From: Mariniblastus sp.
GTDB lineage: Bacteria > Planctomycetota > Planctomycetia > Pirellulales > Pirellulaceae
Direction: 5' to 3'
Assembly (NCBI GenBank): GCA_029251085.1
Contig: JAQXDZ010000022.1
Location: 23,522 to 87,521 of the forward strand
Length of the DNA stretch: 64,000 bases
Positions 28,543-39,296 of this stretch are shown piece after piece. A program made the position numbers and the translations under genes. The first letter of the stretch is position 1; each line of letters begins with the position of its first letter. The notes below the pieces were generated by a model. That model did not search any database. It saw nothing but the letters and a program-made list of their open reading frames with translations, and was not told the origin of the DNA.

Positions 28543-29865
28543 CTACCAACCGGTACGGTACGCCGGACCAAGGAGTGCATTGGCTTCTTTGACCGTTTGA
28601 GAATTTCCTTTGAACTTGCAATTGGCTGCGTCCCAGTCAAATGTCTCTTTCGGCCAGCGGTTGATGACCGTCCCCATGAGAACGGCTTCGGTTAACGGAC
28701 CAGCATATTCGAATGGTGCTCCAGTCGCTTCAATTTTTCCTTGAGCCGCATCGATCCACTGATGGAAGTGATTTCCACTTTCCACAGTTGGGGGCAGTTT
28801 ACTCATGGGGGTTCCATCAACTTGGTAAACCTGCGGATTGCCGATGTGAGGCAGAATCAGACTGCCTTTGGTTCCAATAAAGACGGAACCTTGGCTAGGT
28901 AGTTTTACCTTGGCTGGAATTCCGTCAACTTTCGATGGTCGCAGGGAACCGTTATACCAAGTTAGATTGAGCTCGTCGGTGGTATAAGGCGTTCCACGAA
29001 ACGTGTAAACAACATGGCTTAGCAGCGCGAAATTATTTTTGAAGGGGCCGGGTCCTAGTGAGGTGCACTGGGTTGGCTCTTTGATCTCCAAGGCTGTGAA
29101 AACAGGGTCAACAATGTGACATCCCATATCACCCTGGGTGCCGGTTCCAAATGCCAGCCATTTCCGCCAGTTATTGCGATGGTACCACCCTTCTACATAA
29201 GGCAGCTTTTCAGATACACCACAGTAAAGATCCCAGTCCAAATGGGCCGGTGGCGGCGTGGGGGCCTTGCCTTTCATTTCGCCGCCCCAGCCTTTGCCGG
29301 ACCAGCTATGGACATCTTTTACAGTGCCGATTAACCCACTCTGAATCCAGGAAACTGCGGTGCGATAAGCCGGGTGTGCGTGGATCTGGATTCCCATTTG
29401 GGTTTTCAGATTTGGTTTCTTTGCTGCTTTTTCTGCAAGCATGCGGCACTCGGCAATGTCATGCGCTAACGGTTTTTGTAAATAGACATGCTTGTCGTGT
29501 TCCATCGCCATCAGGGCGATCGGAGCGTGCATGTGATCTGGTGTAGCAATGACAACCGCATCAAAGTCGTCAGCAGCGTTTTTAAATAGCAGACGATAGT
29601 CTTGGAATTTTTTTATGTCAGTCCCCATTGGGTCGACAATTTTGTGTAGTGATTTGTCTACATCACAGGCGGCAGTGAGTTCAAAATTAGGATGAGATTT
29701 CATTTCTTTCAAATCCGCTTTGCCCCTGCCACCAAATCCAATCGCGGCTATTCGGAAATTCTCAGCTGTTTTGCGTTGCGTCCCGAAGACCATGCTTGGC
29801 GCGAGTGTCGCAATGGATGCTGAGCCAGCGGCGGCTTTGATGATTTGACGGCGATTCAAGCTCAT
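28543..29865 (-). CDS. Gfo/Idh/MocA family oxidoreductase with Tat signal
   Basis: This 440-residue protein starts with a twin-arginine leader (SLNRRQIIKAAAGSASIATLAPSMVFG), so it is likely exported folded, a common trait of planctomycete members of this family. The Rossmann NAD(P) segment is RIAAIGFGGRGKADL near residues 37-51. The typical VIATPDHMHAPIALMAM and HVYLQKPLAHDIAE (EKP-type motif, here QKP with Gln for Glu) follow. Such enzymes oxidise or reduce sugars and inositols and some are glycoside-cleaving; the substrate is not predictable. It precedes the thioredoxin-like gene by 122 bases on the same strand. The QKP variant is common in this exported subgroup. Confidence 0.9.
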   Translation of the reverse strand: MSLNRRQIIKAAAGSASIATLAPSMVFGTQRKTAENFRIAAIGFGGRGKADLKEMKSHPNFELTAACDVDKSLHKIVDPMGTDIKKFQDYRLLFKNAADDFDAVVIATPDHMHAPIALMAMEHDKHVYLQKPLAHDIAECRMLAEKAAKKPNLKTQMGIQIHAHPAYRTAVSWIQSGLIGTVKDVHSWSGKGWGGEMKGKAPTPPPAHLDWDLYCGVSEKLPYVEGWYHRNNWRKWLAFGTGTQGDMGCHIVDPVFTALEIKEPTQCTSLGPGPFKNNFALLSHVVYTFRGTPYTTDELNLTWYNGSLRPSKVDGIPAKVKLPSQGSVFIGTKGSLILPHIGNPQVYQVDGTPMSKLPPTVESGNHFHQWIDAAQGKIEATGAPFEYAGPLTEAVLMGTVINRWPKETFDWDAANCKFKGNSQTVKEANALLGPAYRTGW

Positions 29866-30047
29866 GTTGATCTCTTGTTAGGTTTTGAATGGGAACGAGA
29901 ATACGACTAAGTTTAAGAGTATTTGACTTGAATTGCCACAATCAAGTTGGGACATCCGAAGCAATCGACAAGAAAGTGCCGAGATCGATCTTGCGATTGG
30001 AAATGACTCTGATTCTCGTTGGCTACCCGGCGAGAATTATCGCGGAT

Positions 30048-31748
30048 TTACGATCTCTTTTGGTAGAAATCGAGGGCGAAGAGTGCGGTCGCGATGATTA
30101 GCATAATCATTGGGATAACGTCGCCAACGGTTCGGTAAAGGCTGGTTCGTGTGGTGGGACGCACAAGTGAGCGGATCATTCCCGGTTGTCTTCGGCCGCC
30201 GGTCTGTAGGAGTCTCCCACAAGAGTCAATTTCAGCCGATAGTCCTGTGTTGGCACAAACCAAATGAGGTTTTCGCATCTCTACCGCACGAAAAACATTA
30301 CATGCCAAATGCAAATCGAGGCAGCTGGTGCCAAAGAACCAGCCATCGTTGGTCATGTTAATCAGGGCGTCTGGTTCATTGTTTTGTTCGGCAAGCTGGT
30401 TGACTTGTTTTCTGATGTAGTGGGGAACCGTCGATTCGAAGCAAATGTTAGGGCTGAGATTGACGTCGTTGATTCTGATTGAGACGGGCTCAGTTCCGGC
30501 ATTGATTCCTCCACCGATCGGAGAGAATTTTTTAATGATTGGAAACCAACCGGATAGTGGAACATACTCGCCAAACATGACGAGATGATTTTTATAATAT
30601 CTTGAATCGACAAGCCCATTATTGTTGATCAGAAAGGCAGATGCGAAGTGCGTGTTCTGTTTTGGGTCAAGAGTCGTACCGCCCGTGAGCAGTGGCACTG
30701 AGTTTTCATTTAAGGGGGAGAGTGACGTGGCATCCTCCCAAAATTTCGTTCGGGCTGTAGCGGCCCTTTGACTGGTAATTTCTGGACTTGCGTCTGACAG
30801 TAGGTCTTGATAACTGCTGAAAGCAGATTCCGGCCATACAATCAAATCTAGATCAGACCATTTTTTTCTAGCCGCCTGGGTTATCTCAATCTTGCGTTTC
30901 CTGCAATCAAAAAATTCCTCCTCCGTGATTGGTCGGAAGACAACATCATCATTCGTTTGAATTAAGGCGATCGCTAATTCAGAGTCATTTGCCGGTTTTA
31001 ATTTTACGTCCTCACCGAGCTTCGCACTTCCGTACACAATCGTCGCAATGAAAGTTAAACATGCAATGGCGATTGACAAACGGTTATTGCCCTTCGAATA
31101 ATCGGGTTGGTGTGAGGTTGAAGAGGGTTCCGTGAGTTTCTTTGCGAAACAGAGTTTGATGGTAGCGGTGATTCCAACGGAAACTAGGCAGATAACAAAC
31201 GTGAGGGTGTAGGCACCAAAAATGTCCGCAACCTGGATGAGTAAAGGGGTGCGATACTGGGTGTGAGATAAACAGACCATTGCCATGCCTGTCGCGAAGT
31301 TAGATCGGAACCATTCTATTCCGGTCCAGACGACAGGAATTGCAATTACAGATGGAATTTGAAATCGGTGCACCAATGATCGGGCGAACCCAACTGAGAG
31401 TGGCGTGTATATAGCCATGTAAGCCGAAACGGTAAGCCAGCCAAGCCAGAGGGCTGGGTGCGGAATCGGAATAAAATAAAACACCGAAAGCCAAAAGAAT
31501 AATCCGGCCAAAAAAAGTTGTCGATAAGGCCTTCGGCCAGCTAGGGTTTTTGATTCAATCAGCCAGATCATAGGGCAAAGTGCGAACCAGCCTAGCCAAC
31601 TTAGCCCAACCGGTGGAAAGGCGAGCCACAGCAAGATCATCGAGAGTGCACCCACAAGAAAGGTCTTGTATCGTTCCTCCAGAGGTGGGCCAGACGCTTC
31701 GGCGTCTTGGCCCACAGCGGTTTTTGGAATCGTCGTATGCTTGCTCAA
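30048..31748 (-). CDS. lnt: Apolipoprotein N-acyltransferase
   Basis: Lnt adds the third acyl chain to the N-terminal cysteine of lipoproteins in the inner membrane. The 566-residue protein has about six N-terminal transmembrane helices (for example MILLWLAFPPVGLSWLGWF), then a periplasmic nitrilase-like domain. The Glu-Lys-Cys triad is visible in VWPESAFSSY, YYKNHLVMFGEYVP and PNICFES, and a final membrane helix ends the protein (VIPMIMLIIATALFAL). Length is slightly above the E. coli 512. It lies on the same strand as moeA and trpG upstream, 86 bases after moeA. Identification is firm. Confidence 0.93.
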   Translation of the reverse strand: MSKHTTIPKTAVGQDAEASGPPLEERYKTFLVGALSMILLWLAFPPVGLSWLGWFALCPMIWLIESKTLAGRRPYRQLFLAGLFFWLSVFYFIPIPHPALWLGWLTVSAYMAIYTPLSVGFARSLVHRFQIPSVIAIPVVWTGIEWFRSNFATGMAMVCLSHTQYRTPLLIQVADIFGAYTLTFVICLVSVGITATIKLCFAKKLTEPSSTSHQPDYSKGNNRLSIAIACLTFIATIVYGSAKLGEDVKLKPANDSELAIALIQTNDDVVFRPITEEEFFDCRKRKIEITQAARKKWSDLDLIVWPESAFSSYQDLLSDASPEITSQRAATARTKFWEDATSLSPLNENSVPLLTGGTTLDPKQNTHFASAFLINNNGLVDSRYYKNHLVMFGEYVPLSGWFPIIKKFSPIGGGINAGTEPVSIRINDVNLSPNICFESTVPHYIRKQVNQLAEQNNEPDALINMTNDGWFFGTSCLDLHLACNVFRAVEMRKPHLVCANTGLSAEIDSCGRLLQTGGRRQPGMIRSLVRPTTRTSLYRTVGDVIPMIMLIIATALFALDFYQKRS

Positions 31749-31834
31749 GTTGATCCTTGGTTAGAATTGCAGACCCTCCATTTTATCGGGTTCGAACCAA
31801 TCCAACTACGTTGATTTTTCGTGACTGGAATAAA

Positions 31835-33054
31835 TTACGCGAATGGAAAAAATTCCACTTTTTCGCCTGCTGGATGAGCGGTCGTGTTTTCCTGGAATCT
31901 AATCAGACCTTCCGCTTCGGCGAGCGCGAAAAGGTCGGAGGAACCCCGCCAAACAAGTGGTTCAAACTTACGAATCGTTTGCTCGTCGACGACTCGTTTG
32001 CCCGGCCAGAATGTAGGCCGGTTTCCACGAGTCTCATGGGCAGTGTGGAGCACGCCATGTTCTGAGGGGATTTGCCCAATTTGGGAGCCGAGCATCTTTT
32101 CAATTGCCCTTCTTACGAACAGATGGAAGCCAACAAGACTGCTAACGGGATTGCCGGGTAAACCAAAGACGTAACGTTTTCTTCCCTCGGAGTTGTTCAC
32201 GCCAAACCAGATTGGCTTACCCGGTTTAATTGCGACTTTGTGGAAGATCTCAACCACGCCGAGGTCTTTCAGAATTCCGGGTACAAGGTCCATGGTTCCG
32301 GCCGAGACTCCACCGGAAAGCAGGAGAATATCATGCGTAAGCCCTGCCTTGATCAAATTTGCGAGTTGATCAGGGGCATCAACGCTTGAGCCAAGGTCTG
32401 TGACTCCGAGGCCAAATTGTTGAGCAAGCGCGACTAACATCGGCCCGTTGCTATTGCGGATTTGACCTCGCAGCGGTTTCATTTGGTGACTAACGAGTTC
32501 ATTGCCAGTCGGTAAAACAGCGACGGTTGGTTTTTCTCTGGTGGAAATGCTCGCCGCCCCAACCTCGGCCATCAAACCGATATCAGTTGCACGAACAATA
32601 TGTCCCTGAGGTAATACGGTTTGTCCCGTTTTGAAATTAACACCCTGACGAAGTATGTTTTTTTCCGGTGAGATCGAATCAATCAATAGCTGGACTCGCT
32701 GACCGGTGTCCGTTGCTTCTGTTTCTGTTTGCTCCACCATAACAACAGCATCTGCATTGTTGGGTAGAGGAGCGCCAGTCATGATTCGCGAAGCTTGGCC
32801 GGATTCGATTGGGTGCTGAGGCCAATCGCCGGCGATGATCGTCTCAATGATGCTTAAGTTTTTTCTACCGTTGTTCACGTCGTCACTGCGAACGGCAAAG
32901 CCATCCATCATCGACTTGTCGTGCGGTGGTGAATTGACGTCCGAAAGAATCTCACTGGCGAGAACACTGCCCACCGATGAAGCGAGTGGGACATTGGTCA
33001 GCGGCAACGGGGTGACGTTTTCGTCAAGCAATTGAAATGCCTGCTCTACTGGTA

Positions 33055-33058
<4 letters not shown>
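31835..33058 (-). CDS. moeA: Molybdopterin molybdenumtransferase
   Basis: MoeA inserts molybdate into adenylated molybdopterin in the last step of molybdenum cofactor synthesis. The 407-residue protein shows the MoeA N-terminal region SPPHDKSMMDGFAVRSDD, the MPT-binding segments PTGNELVSH and SGGVSAGTMDLVP, and the C-terminal KPGKPIWFG and GLPGNPVSS. The preferred ATG at 33058 overlaps the stop of the upstream amidotransferase as ATGA, indicating translational coupling. A longer in-frame extension to 33205 would lie inside that gene and is rejected. No other moa/moe gene is in the window. Confidence 0.94.
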
Positions 33059-33645
<587 letters not shown>

Positions 33646-33834
33646 GGCGTTGTCCGGTGTGTTCGTGGCAAGAATAAGAGTCCGGCCTGCTAGCATTTAT
33701 TATCAACGAAAACCGTTTCTAGGTTAAGGGCAGGTATTCTATTGACCCAATTACAGCATGCATTTACGTTTTAGCAGTACGCATCAACAGCGTTTTTGAA
33801 TTTTGCCCTCATTTTGCCCCAAGGAAGAGGCTTT

Positions 33835-35034
33835 ATGACTACCCAAAATCTACGTGTCGAACACGGCACAGAGACTTCGGATGTTTCATCTGCTCCGCTT
33901 TTAGACGTTGGACGTGGTAATCGACCACTGAAAGACGAAATTATGGAAGCGGTCTCAGACATTATCGATTCAGGTTGGTTCATTGGTGGACCACATGTAA
34001 AGCTATTAGAGGAGACGGTTGCGGAGGTCAGTCAAACTGAATTTGCAATCGGATGTGCTTCTGGAAGCGATGCCTTGTTATTGGCTTTGATGGCCATTGG
34101 TATTGAACCGGGCGATGAAGTAATTTGCCCTAGCTTTACTTTTTTCGCGACCGCCAGTGCGATCCACCGGCTTGGTGGAACTCCCGTGTTTATTGATATC
34201 GAACCAGATACGTTTAACCTAGACGTTTCAAAAATTGAATCACTTATCACTTCGAGAACGAAGGCGATTATTCCTGTTCATTTATTTGGGCAGTGCGCTG
34301 ACATGGATCCGATCAATTCGATTGCTGAGGCTCATGGGCTAAAGGTGGTTGAGGATTGTGCCCAGGCGATCGGAGCGACTTACGCTGGAAGATCTGCGGG
34401 AAGCCTCGGTTCAGTCGGATGCTTTAGTTTTTACCCAACCAAAAACCTGGGCGGTTTTGGTGACGGTGGCATGCTGACAACTAACGATCCAGAAATCGCT
34501 GATAAATTACGCCTGTTGGCGAATCACGGTATGCGGCCTCGGTATTATCACTCGGAGGTTGGGATTAACAGCCGGCTGGATGCAATTCAAGCTGCGGCTC
34601 TCAATGCCAAAATGAAGCATATTGGGGATTACTCATCGAAGCGGGCAGTAAATGCAGCCCGCTATGAGCAGTTGATGGTCGACGCAGGGCTCGCGGATCA
34701 ATTGCTAATACCGCAAGCTAACACTGACTGTGGTCACGTGTGGAATCAGTTTACGATTCGAATTCCGGGTGGTAACCGAGACCAGGTCCGGCAACAGCTT
34801 GCAGAGATGAATGTAGGTAGCGAGGTTTACTATCCGGTTCCCTTGCATCAACAGGAGTGCTTTGCTTCGCTCAAGGAAAACAATGTCGATTTAGTGGAAA
34901 CTGATCGCGCGGCAGAAGAGGTTTTGAGTCTGCCAATTTTCCCGGAGCTAACTGCCGCTGAACAGGCTTATGCCGTCAATTGTCTAGCCAAGATTTTAGA
35001 CGTGGTTGAAATGCCGTTAAAACGAGCAGGCTAA
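33835..35034 (+). CDS. DegT/DnrJ/EryC1/StrS family sugar aminotransferase
   Basis: This 399-residue PLP enzyme transfers an amino group to a nucleotide-linked keto sugar, typically for surface polysaccharide or lipopolysaccharide synthesis. Signs are GCASGSDALLLALMA (74-88), PSFTFFATASAIHRLGGTP, the EDCAQAIGATYAGR segment (173-186) and Schiff-base Lys203 in FYPTKNLGGFGDGG. The start is ATG at 33835; the purine-rich AAGGAAGAGG at 33821-33830 precedes it closely. Sugar nucleotide pathway neighbours are absent, so the product is unknown. A clear intrinsic terminator follows the gene, indicating a single-gene transcript. Confidence 0.92.
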   Translation: MTTQNLRVEHGTETSDVSSAPLLDVGRGNRPLKDEIMEAVSDIIDSGWFIGGPHVKLLEETVAEVSQTEFAIGCASGSDALLLALMAIGIEPGDEVICPSFTFFATASAIHRLGGTPVFIDIEPDTFNLDVSKIESLITSRTKAIIPVHLFGQCADMDPINSIAEAHGLKVVEDCAQAIGATYAGRSAGSLGSVGCFSFYPTKNLGGFGDGGMLTTNDPEIADKLRLLANHGMRPRYYHSEVGINSRLDAIQAAALNAKMKHIGDYSSKRAVNAARYEQLMVDAGLADQLLIPQANTDCGHVWNQFTIRIPGGNRDQVRQQLAEMNVGSEVYYPVPLHQQECFASLKENNVDLVETDRAAEEVLSLPIFPELTAAEQAYAVNCLAKILDVVEMPLKRAG

Positions 35035-35092
35035 CACGTTGCAGTTGAACGTTGCGGTTGAATTGATTGCAAATTGATAAATTTAGTAGACG

Positions 35093-35121
35093 AAAAGCGG
35101 GAGTTTAGCTCCCGCTTTTTT
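35093..35121 (+). terminator. Intrinsic terminator after the DegT-family gene
   Basis: A stem with GCGGGAG paired to CTCCCGC, extended by A/T pairs, has a 5-base loop TTTAG and is followed by six T residues. On the minus strand it also carries a T-run from the AAAA side, so it may work for both this gene and the convergent S9 peptidase gene. Confidence 0.85.
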
Positions 35122-35152
35122 CGTTACGTGATTTACCTTAAACCACAAGCAT

Positions 35153-37399
35153 TTACTTTGCGCCCGGTGGCATCTGATTCAAAAAGAAGTTCGTGATTAG
35201 ATTTTGCAGATGGACGGTGGTATTCTCACCTTCATTAATGGAATGGGATCGATTGGGATACGCCATCATTGAAAATTGGCGATCTTGTTTTACCAATTCA
35301 TTGATTAGTAATTCGACCGTCTGGTAGTGACAGTTATCATCTCCGGTTCCGTGAATTACGAGTAAATTGCCGGTCAGGTTTTTTGCGAAATGGATTGGGG
35401 ATCCTTCGTGGTATCCATCGGGGTTATCTACGGGAACGTCCATGTAACGTTCCTGATAAATCGAATCGTAGTAGAGCATGTTTGGAACTGGGGCAATTGA
35501 GACGCCCGTGTGATAGAGGTCTGGATGTTTGAACATTGCATTGAGAGTCATCGAGCCGCCGCCGCTCCATCCCCAAACTCCAATTCGCTGGGCGTCAATC
35601 CATGGATACTTTTTAGTAAGGGCTTTGACTGCTGTGGCTTGGTCTGCGGGTGGAAGGATTCCGACTCGCCGGTAAACAGTCTTTCGAAAGTCACGTCCCC
35701 TCGGAACATTGGTGCCACGATTGTCGATGCTGCAGACGATGTAGCCCTGTTCGGCTAACAGTCGATGCCACAGATATCGATTGCCTCCCCATTGATTGGT
35801 AACCGTTGTGCCCCAAGGCTCTCCGTAGACGTAGACAATCATTGGGTATTTCAACGCGGGATCAAAGTTTTGAGGCTTCATCATCCAAACATCCAGAGGT
35901 GTCCCATCGTCTGCGTTGACTCTTGTGAATTCTGATTTCACTGGAGGGAGTTTTGAAATTTCAGTTTTGGCTTTCTCATTACTGATGATTTCTCGAGTGA
36001 TCTGGTGAGTTGGCAGATCAATCAAATGAGTTGTCGGCGGTTGGCCAAACCGAGAATGTGTATGGAACGCGATTTTTCCGTCAGGTGAAATGTCGTAGCT
36101 GTTCCAGCCAGAAAACTCGCTTGGTGTAATCCGCTGCGACTTACCGCCTTCAAGCGGAACCGAGTAAAGATAGCGATCGGTGGGCTGGTCGGGAGCAGCA
36201 ATGAAGTAGACCAGTTCATCCGTAATTCGAACCAATTGAAACGCATCGAAGGGGTCACTCATGATCGGTGTCATTTTACCGTTGCTGCGATTGACTCCGT
36301 AGATGTGACGGAATCCGTCTTTTTCACTGACCCACAGGATCTGTTTTCCACCGTCGAACTCAACGTCGTGGTCACATGTTTCCACCCAGGCTTTATCGGA
36401 ATCGCTAAACAAAACTTTCGTTTTACCTGTGGAGGCATCACCGATTAAGACTCGGTTTTGGTTTTGCTTTCGATTGAGGTGCTGCAGTCTTAGTTCATTG
36501 TTGTTAATCCAGCGGGCTCTCGCGATGTAGTTTTCGCGAGGGTCACCAGGGACGTCGAGCCATTGAGTTGATTTGGTTTTCAAATCAACGATGCCGACCC
36601 GTACAGCCGAATTAGTTTGGCCCGGTTTCGTATGTTTGAATTGCTTTAGGGTAGGGTACAGCGAATCAGTATTGTTGATCAGTGTGAATTTACCGACTTC
36701 GGAGGTGTCAAATTCCCAAAATGCAATGCGTTTACTGTCGGGTGACCAGCGGAAGCAATCCTTGAGATCGAACTCTTCTTCGTAGACCCAGTCTGAAGTT
36801 CCGTTGATGATTTCAGGAGTCCGTTTCGTCGTTATCTTTTGTGAGACGCCAGTGGCAAGTGACTCAACATAAACATCCCCCTCCGAAACGTACGCGACAC
36901 TTTTGGCATCTGGCGATATTTTTGCGAACATTAATGACGTGGCAGGTCGGTCGACTCCGATTTGCCGCAGCGTGCCCGATTTGCGGTCCATTAACCAATA
37001 ATCTCCTCGGGAATGATGCCTCCACACTTTTCGGGTGTTAGTGAAAATTAAAGCAATTTCGCGATCGCGAGCCCATTGATGACTGGCAATGGAGAGAGGC
37101 TTTTTGGCTCTAGCTGGGATTAGCTGATCCGCTGGAATCAGAACCGTCTCTTCATGAGTGACTGGGTCGACGGCGATCAGATCGACGGCATTGGCAATTG
37201 TCTGAGAATCTCGGTTGGTAACATACTTCGATCCAGACGTTTCCCAATTAGGGGAGAACGACTTGGTCGAAAAACGATTGCTCTTGTAAATGGATTCAAC
37301 CGTGAGCGGTGGGGTTGGAGAGGGCGTTTGAGTTTCCTGAGCCAGAAGGGGGCACGTGACGAGGGATATTAAAATTGCAAAAAAGAGTTGTTTACTCAT
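35153..37399 (-). CDS. S9 family serine peptidase (dipeptidyl peptidase IV type), exported
   Basis: This 748-residue protein has a signal peptide (FFAILISLVTCPLLAQ) and the DPP IV beta-propeller domain (about residues 90-490) followed by a prolyl oligopeptidase alpha/beta-hydrolase domain. The nucleophile is Ser612 in GVWGWSGGGSMT; Asp in GTGDDNCHY and His in NRSHSI complete the triad. Propeller features such as DWVYEEEFDLKDCFRWSPD contain the double-Glu loop (EEEF) that binds the free N-terminus in DPP IV enzymes. It would trim dipeptides from peptides in the periplasm or outside the cell. No neighbour suggests a specific substrate. Confidence 0.92.
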   Translation of the reverse strand: MSKQLFFAILISLVTCPLLAQETQTPSPTPPLTVESIYKSNRFSTKSFSPNWETSGSKYVTNRDSQTIANAVDLIAVDPVTHEETVLIPADQLIPARAKKPLSIASHQWARDREIALIFTNTRKVWRHHSRGDYWLMDRKSGTLRQIGVDRPATSLMFAKISPDAKSVAYVSEGDVYVESLATGVSQKITTKRTPEIINGTSDWVYEEEFDLKDCFRWSPDSKRIAFWEFDTSEVGKFTLINNTDSLYPTLKQFKHTKPGQTNSAVRVGIVDLKTKSTQWLDVPGDPRENYIARARWINNNELRLQHLNRKQNQNRVLIGDASTGKTKVLFSDSDKAWVETCDHDVEFDGGKQILWVSEKDGFRHIYGVNRSNGKMTPIMSDPFDAFQLVRITDELVYFIAAPDQPTDRYLYSVPLEGGKSQRITPSEFSGWNSYDISPDGKIAFHTHSRFGQPPTTHLIDLPTHQITREIISNEKAKTEISKLPPVKSEFTRVNADDGTPLDVWMMKPQNFDPALKYPMIVYVYGEPWGTTVTNQWGGNRYLWHRLLAEQGYIVCSIDNRGTNVPRGRDFRKTVYRRVGILPPADQATAVKALTKKYPWIDAQRIGVWGWSGGGSMTLNAMFKHPDLYHTGVSIAPVPNMLYYDSIYQERYMDVPVDNPDGYHEGSPIHFAKNLTGNLLVIHGTGDDNCHYQTVELLINELVKQDRQFSMMAYPNRSHSINEGENTTVHLQNLITNFFLNQMPPGAK

Positions 37400-37529
37400 A
37401 ACGCTTTAAACCTTGGATTAACTCGAAGTCAAAGGGATGCCTAAATGGAAAGAAACAGTATTACAAAACGGCGTATGGGGTTTGTAGGAAACCTGGCCTA
37501 CGCGTTAAGCAGCGGGCGTTGTCGATCAA

Positions 37530-38282
37530 TTATGCCCACCAACCTCCATTGATGTGGATTGTCTGACCGGTGACGTAGGATGATAAATCACTTGCAAGGA
37601 AAAGTACGACATCGCCAATTTCTCGTGGCTCAGCAAACCGGCCTAACGGTACCATTTTGATCATCGCCTGCCGATTGTCTTCAGGAATTGATTTGCCCAT
37701 TTCGGTATCTACGACACCGGGGGCAACGGCGTTCACGCGAATATTCTGTCTCGCTAATTCTTTACTCAAAACCTTAGTAAAGGTGATGACGCCTGCCTTG
37801 GCGGACGCGTAATTTGCCTGCCCGAAAAATCCAGTGACGGCGGAGAGTGAAGCCACGTTGATAATGGAGGCTCCTTCGTTAAGACTGTCTACTACTGCTT
37901 TGCAGCAGTTAAAGACACCTGTCAAATTTGTATCGATGACATCCGACCACTCCGAGTGTGACATCTTTTTAAAGCTTCGGTCCCGTAAAATTCCAGCGTT
38001 GTTGACGAGAATATCGATGCCTCCGAAACGGGCGGTAATTTCCGAGCACATGCTGGCAAGTTGCTCGGGGTCACGAACGTCAGCGGGCAGTGCAAGGCAC
38101 CGGTCGCCAAGAGCTTCGCAGGCCGTTTGAGCAATGGTTGCATTATTGCCTTCGGCATCGGGGAAGTAGTTGAGGATGACATTGGCGCCAGCTTCGAAAA
38201 GTGAAGTAGCGGTTGCAAGGCCGATCCCTTGGCCGCCGCCGGTTACGATCGCTGTTTTCCCTGTTAGGTCGATGTTCCGCAT
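37530..38282 (-). CDS. Short-chain dehydrogenase/reductase (FabG-like)
   Basis: This 250-residue cytosolic SDR has the NAD(P)-binding TGGGQGIGLATATSL (residues 14-28), NNAG at about 91-94, and the catalytic Ser, Tyr and Lys in VASLSAVTGFFGQANYASAKAGV. The C-terminus ends TGQTIHINGGWWA, typical of 3-oxoacyl-ACP/CoA reductases. The gene lies 78 bases downstream of an enoyl-CoA hydratase gene on the same strand, so it may reduce or oxidise a 3-hydroxyacyl-CoA in the same pathway rather than serve core fatty acid synthesis. The symbol fabG is not assigned because paralogues in such settings often have catabolic roles. Confidence 0.9.
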   Translation of the reverse strand: MRNIDLTGKTAIVTGGGQGIGLATATSLFEAGANVILNYFPDAEGNNATIAQTACEALGDRCLALPADVRDPEQLASMCSEITARFGGIDILVNNAGILRDRSFKKMSHSEWSDVIDTNLTGVFNCCKAVVDSLNEGASIINVASLSAVTGFFGQANYASAKAGVITFTKVLSKELARQNIRVNAVAPGVVDTEMGKSIPEDNRQAMIKMVPLGRFAEPREIGDVVLFLASDLSSYVTGQTIHINGGWWA

Positions 38283-38360
38283 TTTGTTGTCCCGTTAAGT
38301 TTCCTTGGTGGAGGGGTTGAGTTGGGGTTGTTGAAGTTTGTTGGTGAATAAAAGGCCATC

Positions 38361-39152
38361 TCAACCTTTGGGGTTCCAAGTTGGCAGGCGTTTTTCAATA
38401 AAGGCGGCGAGACCTTCGCGTGCATCTTGCGTTTCCCGAGCAGAGGCCGATACCTGTATCGATTGCATGAGCTGTTGTTCGAGGTTGAATGGGAGGCAGT
38501 TTTGCAGGTGAGATTTGGTAATCGCCAGAGCTGAGCGTGACCCCGTCAAAATGGCGTTCACTAGTTTGTCGGTCCGAGCGCTCAAGTCATCCAGAGCAAC
38601 TGCATCATAGACGAGCCCAACGTCGAAGGCTCGGGTGGCGTTCATGCGTTCTCCGCTGAGCAGTAAATGATTCGCTACGCCCGGTGCGACGCGAAAATTA
38701 AGGAAGGGAGTTACGATTGCAGCAGTGATGCCGCGGGCCGGTTCCGGCAACATAAAGAACGACTCTGTTGAAGCGAGGATGAAATCGCATGCGAGTACCA
38801 TGCCGACTCCTCCGGCAAGAGTCGGACCTTGCATTACCGCAATTGTGGGTACTTCAATCTCAAAGATGGTCTGGAGACAACTGGCGTAGACTTCGGAGTC
38901 CTTTTTCCATTCAGCTTGGCCGTTTTCTGAATTCGCGCGATCTTGCATTTCTCCGAGATCCATTCCCGCGCAAAAAACAGATCCCTCCGCTCGAAGTACG
39001 ACAAGCCGGAGGGAGTCATTTTGGGCGAGCGTATCGAAGTCGGCTTGGAGTTGCTGAATCATCTCCCGTGTCAGTGCATTTCGTTTATCCGGACGGTTTA
39101 AAACAACTTGTCCGATTCCATCTTCGATGGATGTCTTTACAAAGGTTTCCAT
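38361..39152 (-). CDS. Enoyl-CoA hydratase/isomerase family protein
   Basis: This 263-residue crotonase-fold enzyme has VLNRPDKRNALTREM near the N-terminus, the oxyanion segment GSVFCAGMDLGEM and GPTLAGGVGMVLACDFILAS. At the second catalytic site the usual hydratase Glu region reads LPEPARGITAAIV, keeping Glu. The ATG at 39152 (METFVKTSIED) is preferred over an upstream start at 39194. It is divergent from an AtuA-family gene, with only 144 bases between starts, and is followed by the SDR gene. This grouping resembles terpene or leucine-type acyl-CoA degradation modules, in which a hydratase acts on a branched acyl-CoA. Precise substrate unknown. Confidence 0.88.
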   Translation of the reverse strand: METFVKTSIEDGIGQVVLNRPDKRNALTREMIQQLQADFDTLAQNDSLRLVVLRAEGSVFCAGMDLGEMQDRANSENGQAEWKKDSEVYASCLQTIFEIEVPTIAVMQGPTLAGGVGMVLACDFILASTESFFMLPEPARGITAAIVTPFLNFRVAPGVANHLLLSGERMNATRAFDVGLVYDAVALDDLSARTDKLVNAILTGSRSALAITKSHLQNCLPFNLEQQLMQSIQVSASARETQDAREGLAAFIEKRLPTWNPKG

Positions 39153-39296
39153 ATCGTGGCTCTTGAGTTGCCTGAGAAGATTTATTGTTAGCATTTGGTG
39201 AGATCTAACATAGTGACGTGACGGCGTCTCGTCGATACTCTGCAGTTCAGGTAGACTTGAGAAAAAGTTTTCTTAATTGATAAGGGACGTCCAGCG

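Noticed and set aside
29889..30101. 70-codon plus-strand frame between Gfo/Idh/MocA and lnt genes
   Set aside because: It runs into the lnt coding region on the opposite strand and has no recognisable features.
31785..31805. tRNA T-arm-like GGTTCGAACC
   Set aside because: Only a 10-base palindrome; the flanks do not form a T-stem and no cloverleaf is possible around it.
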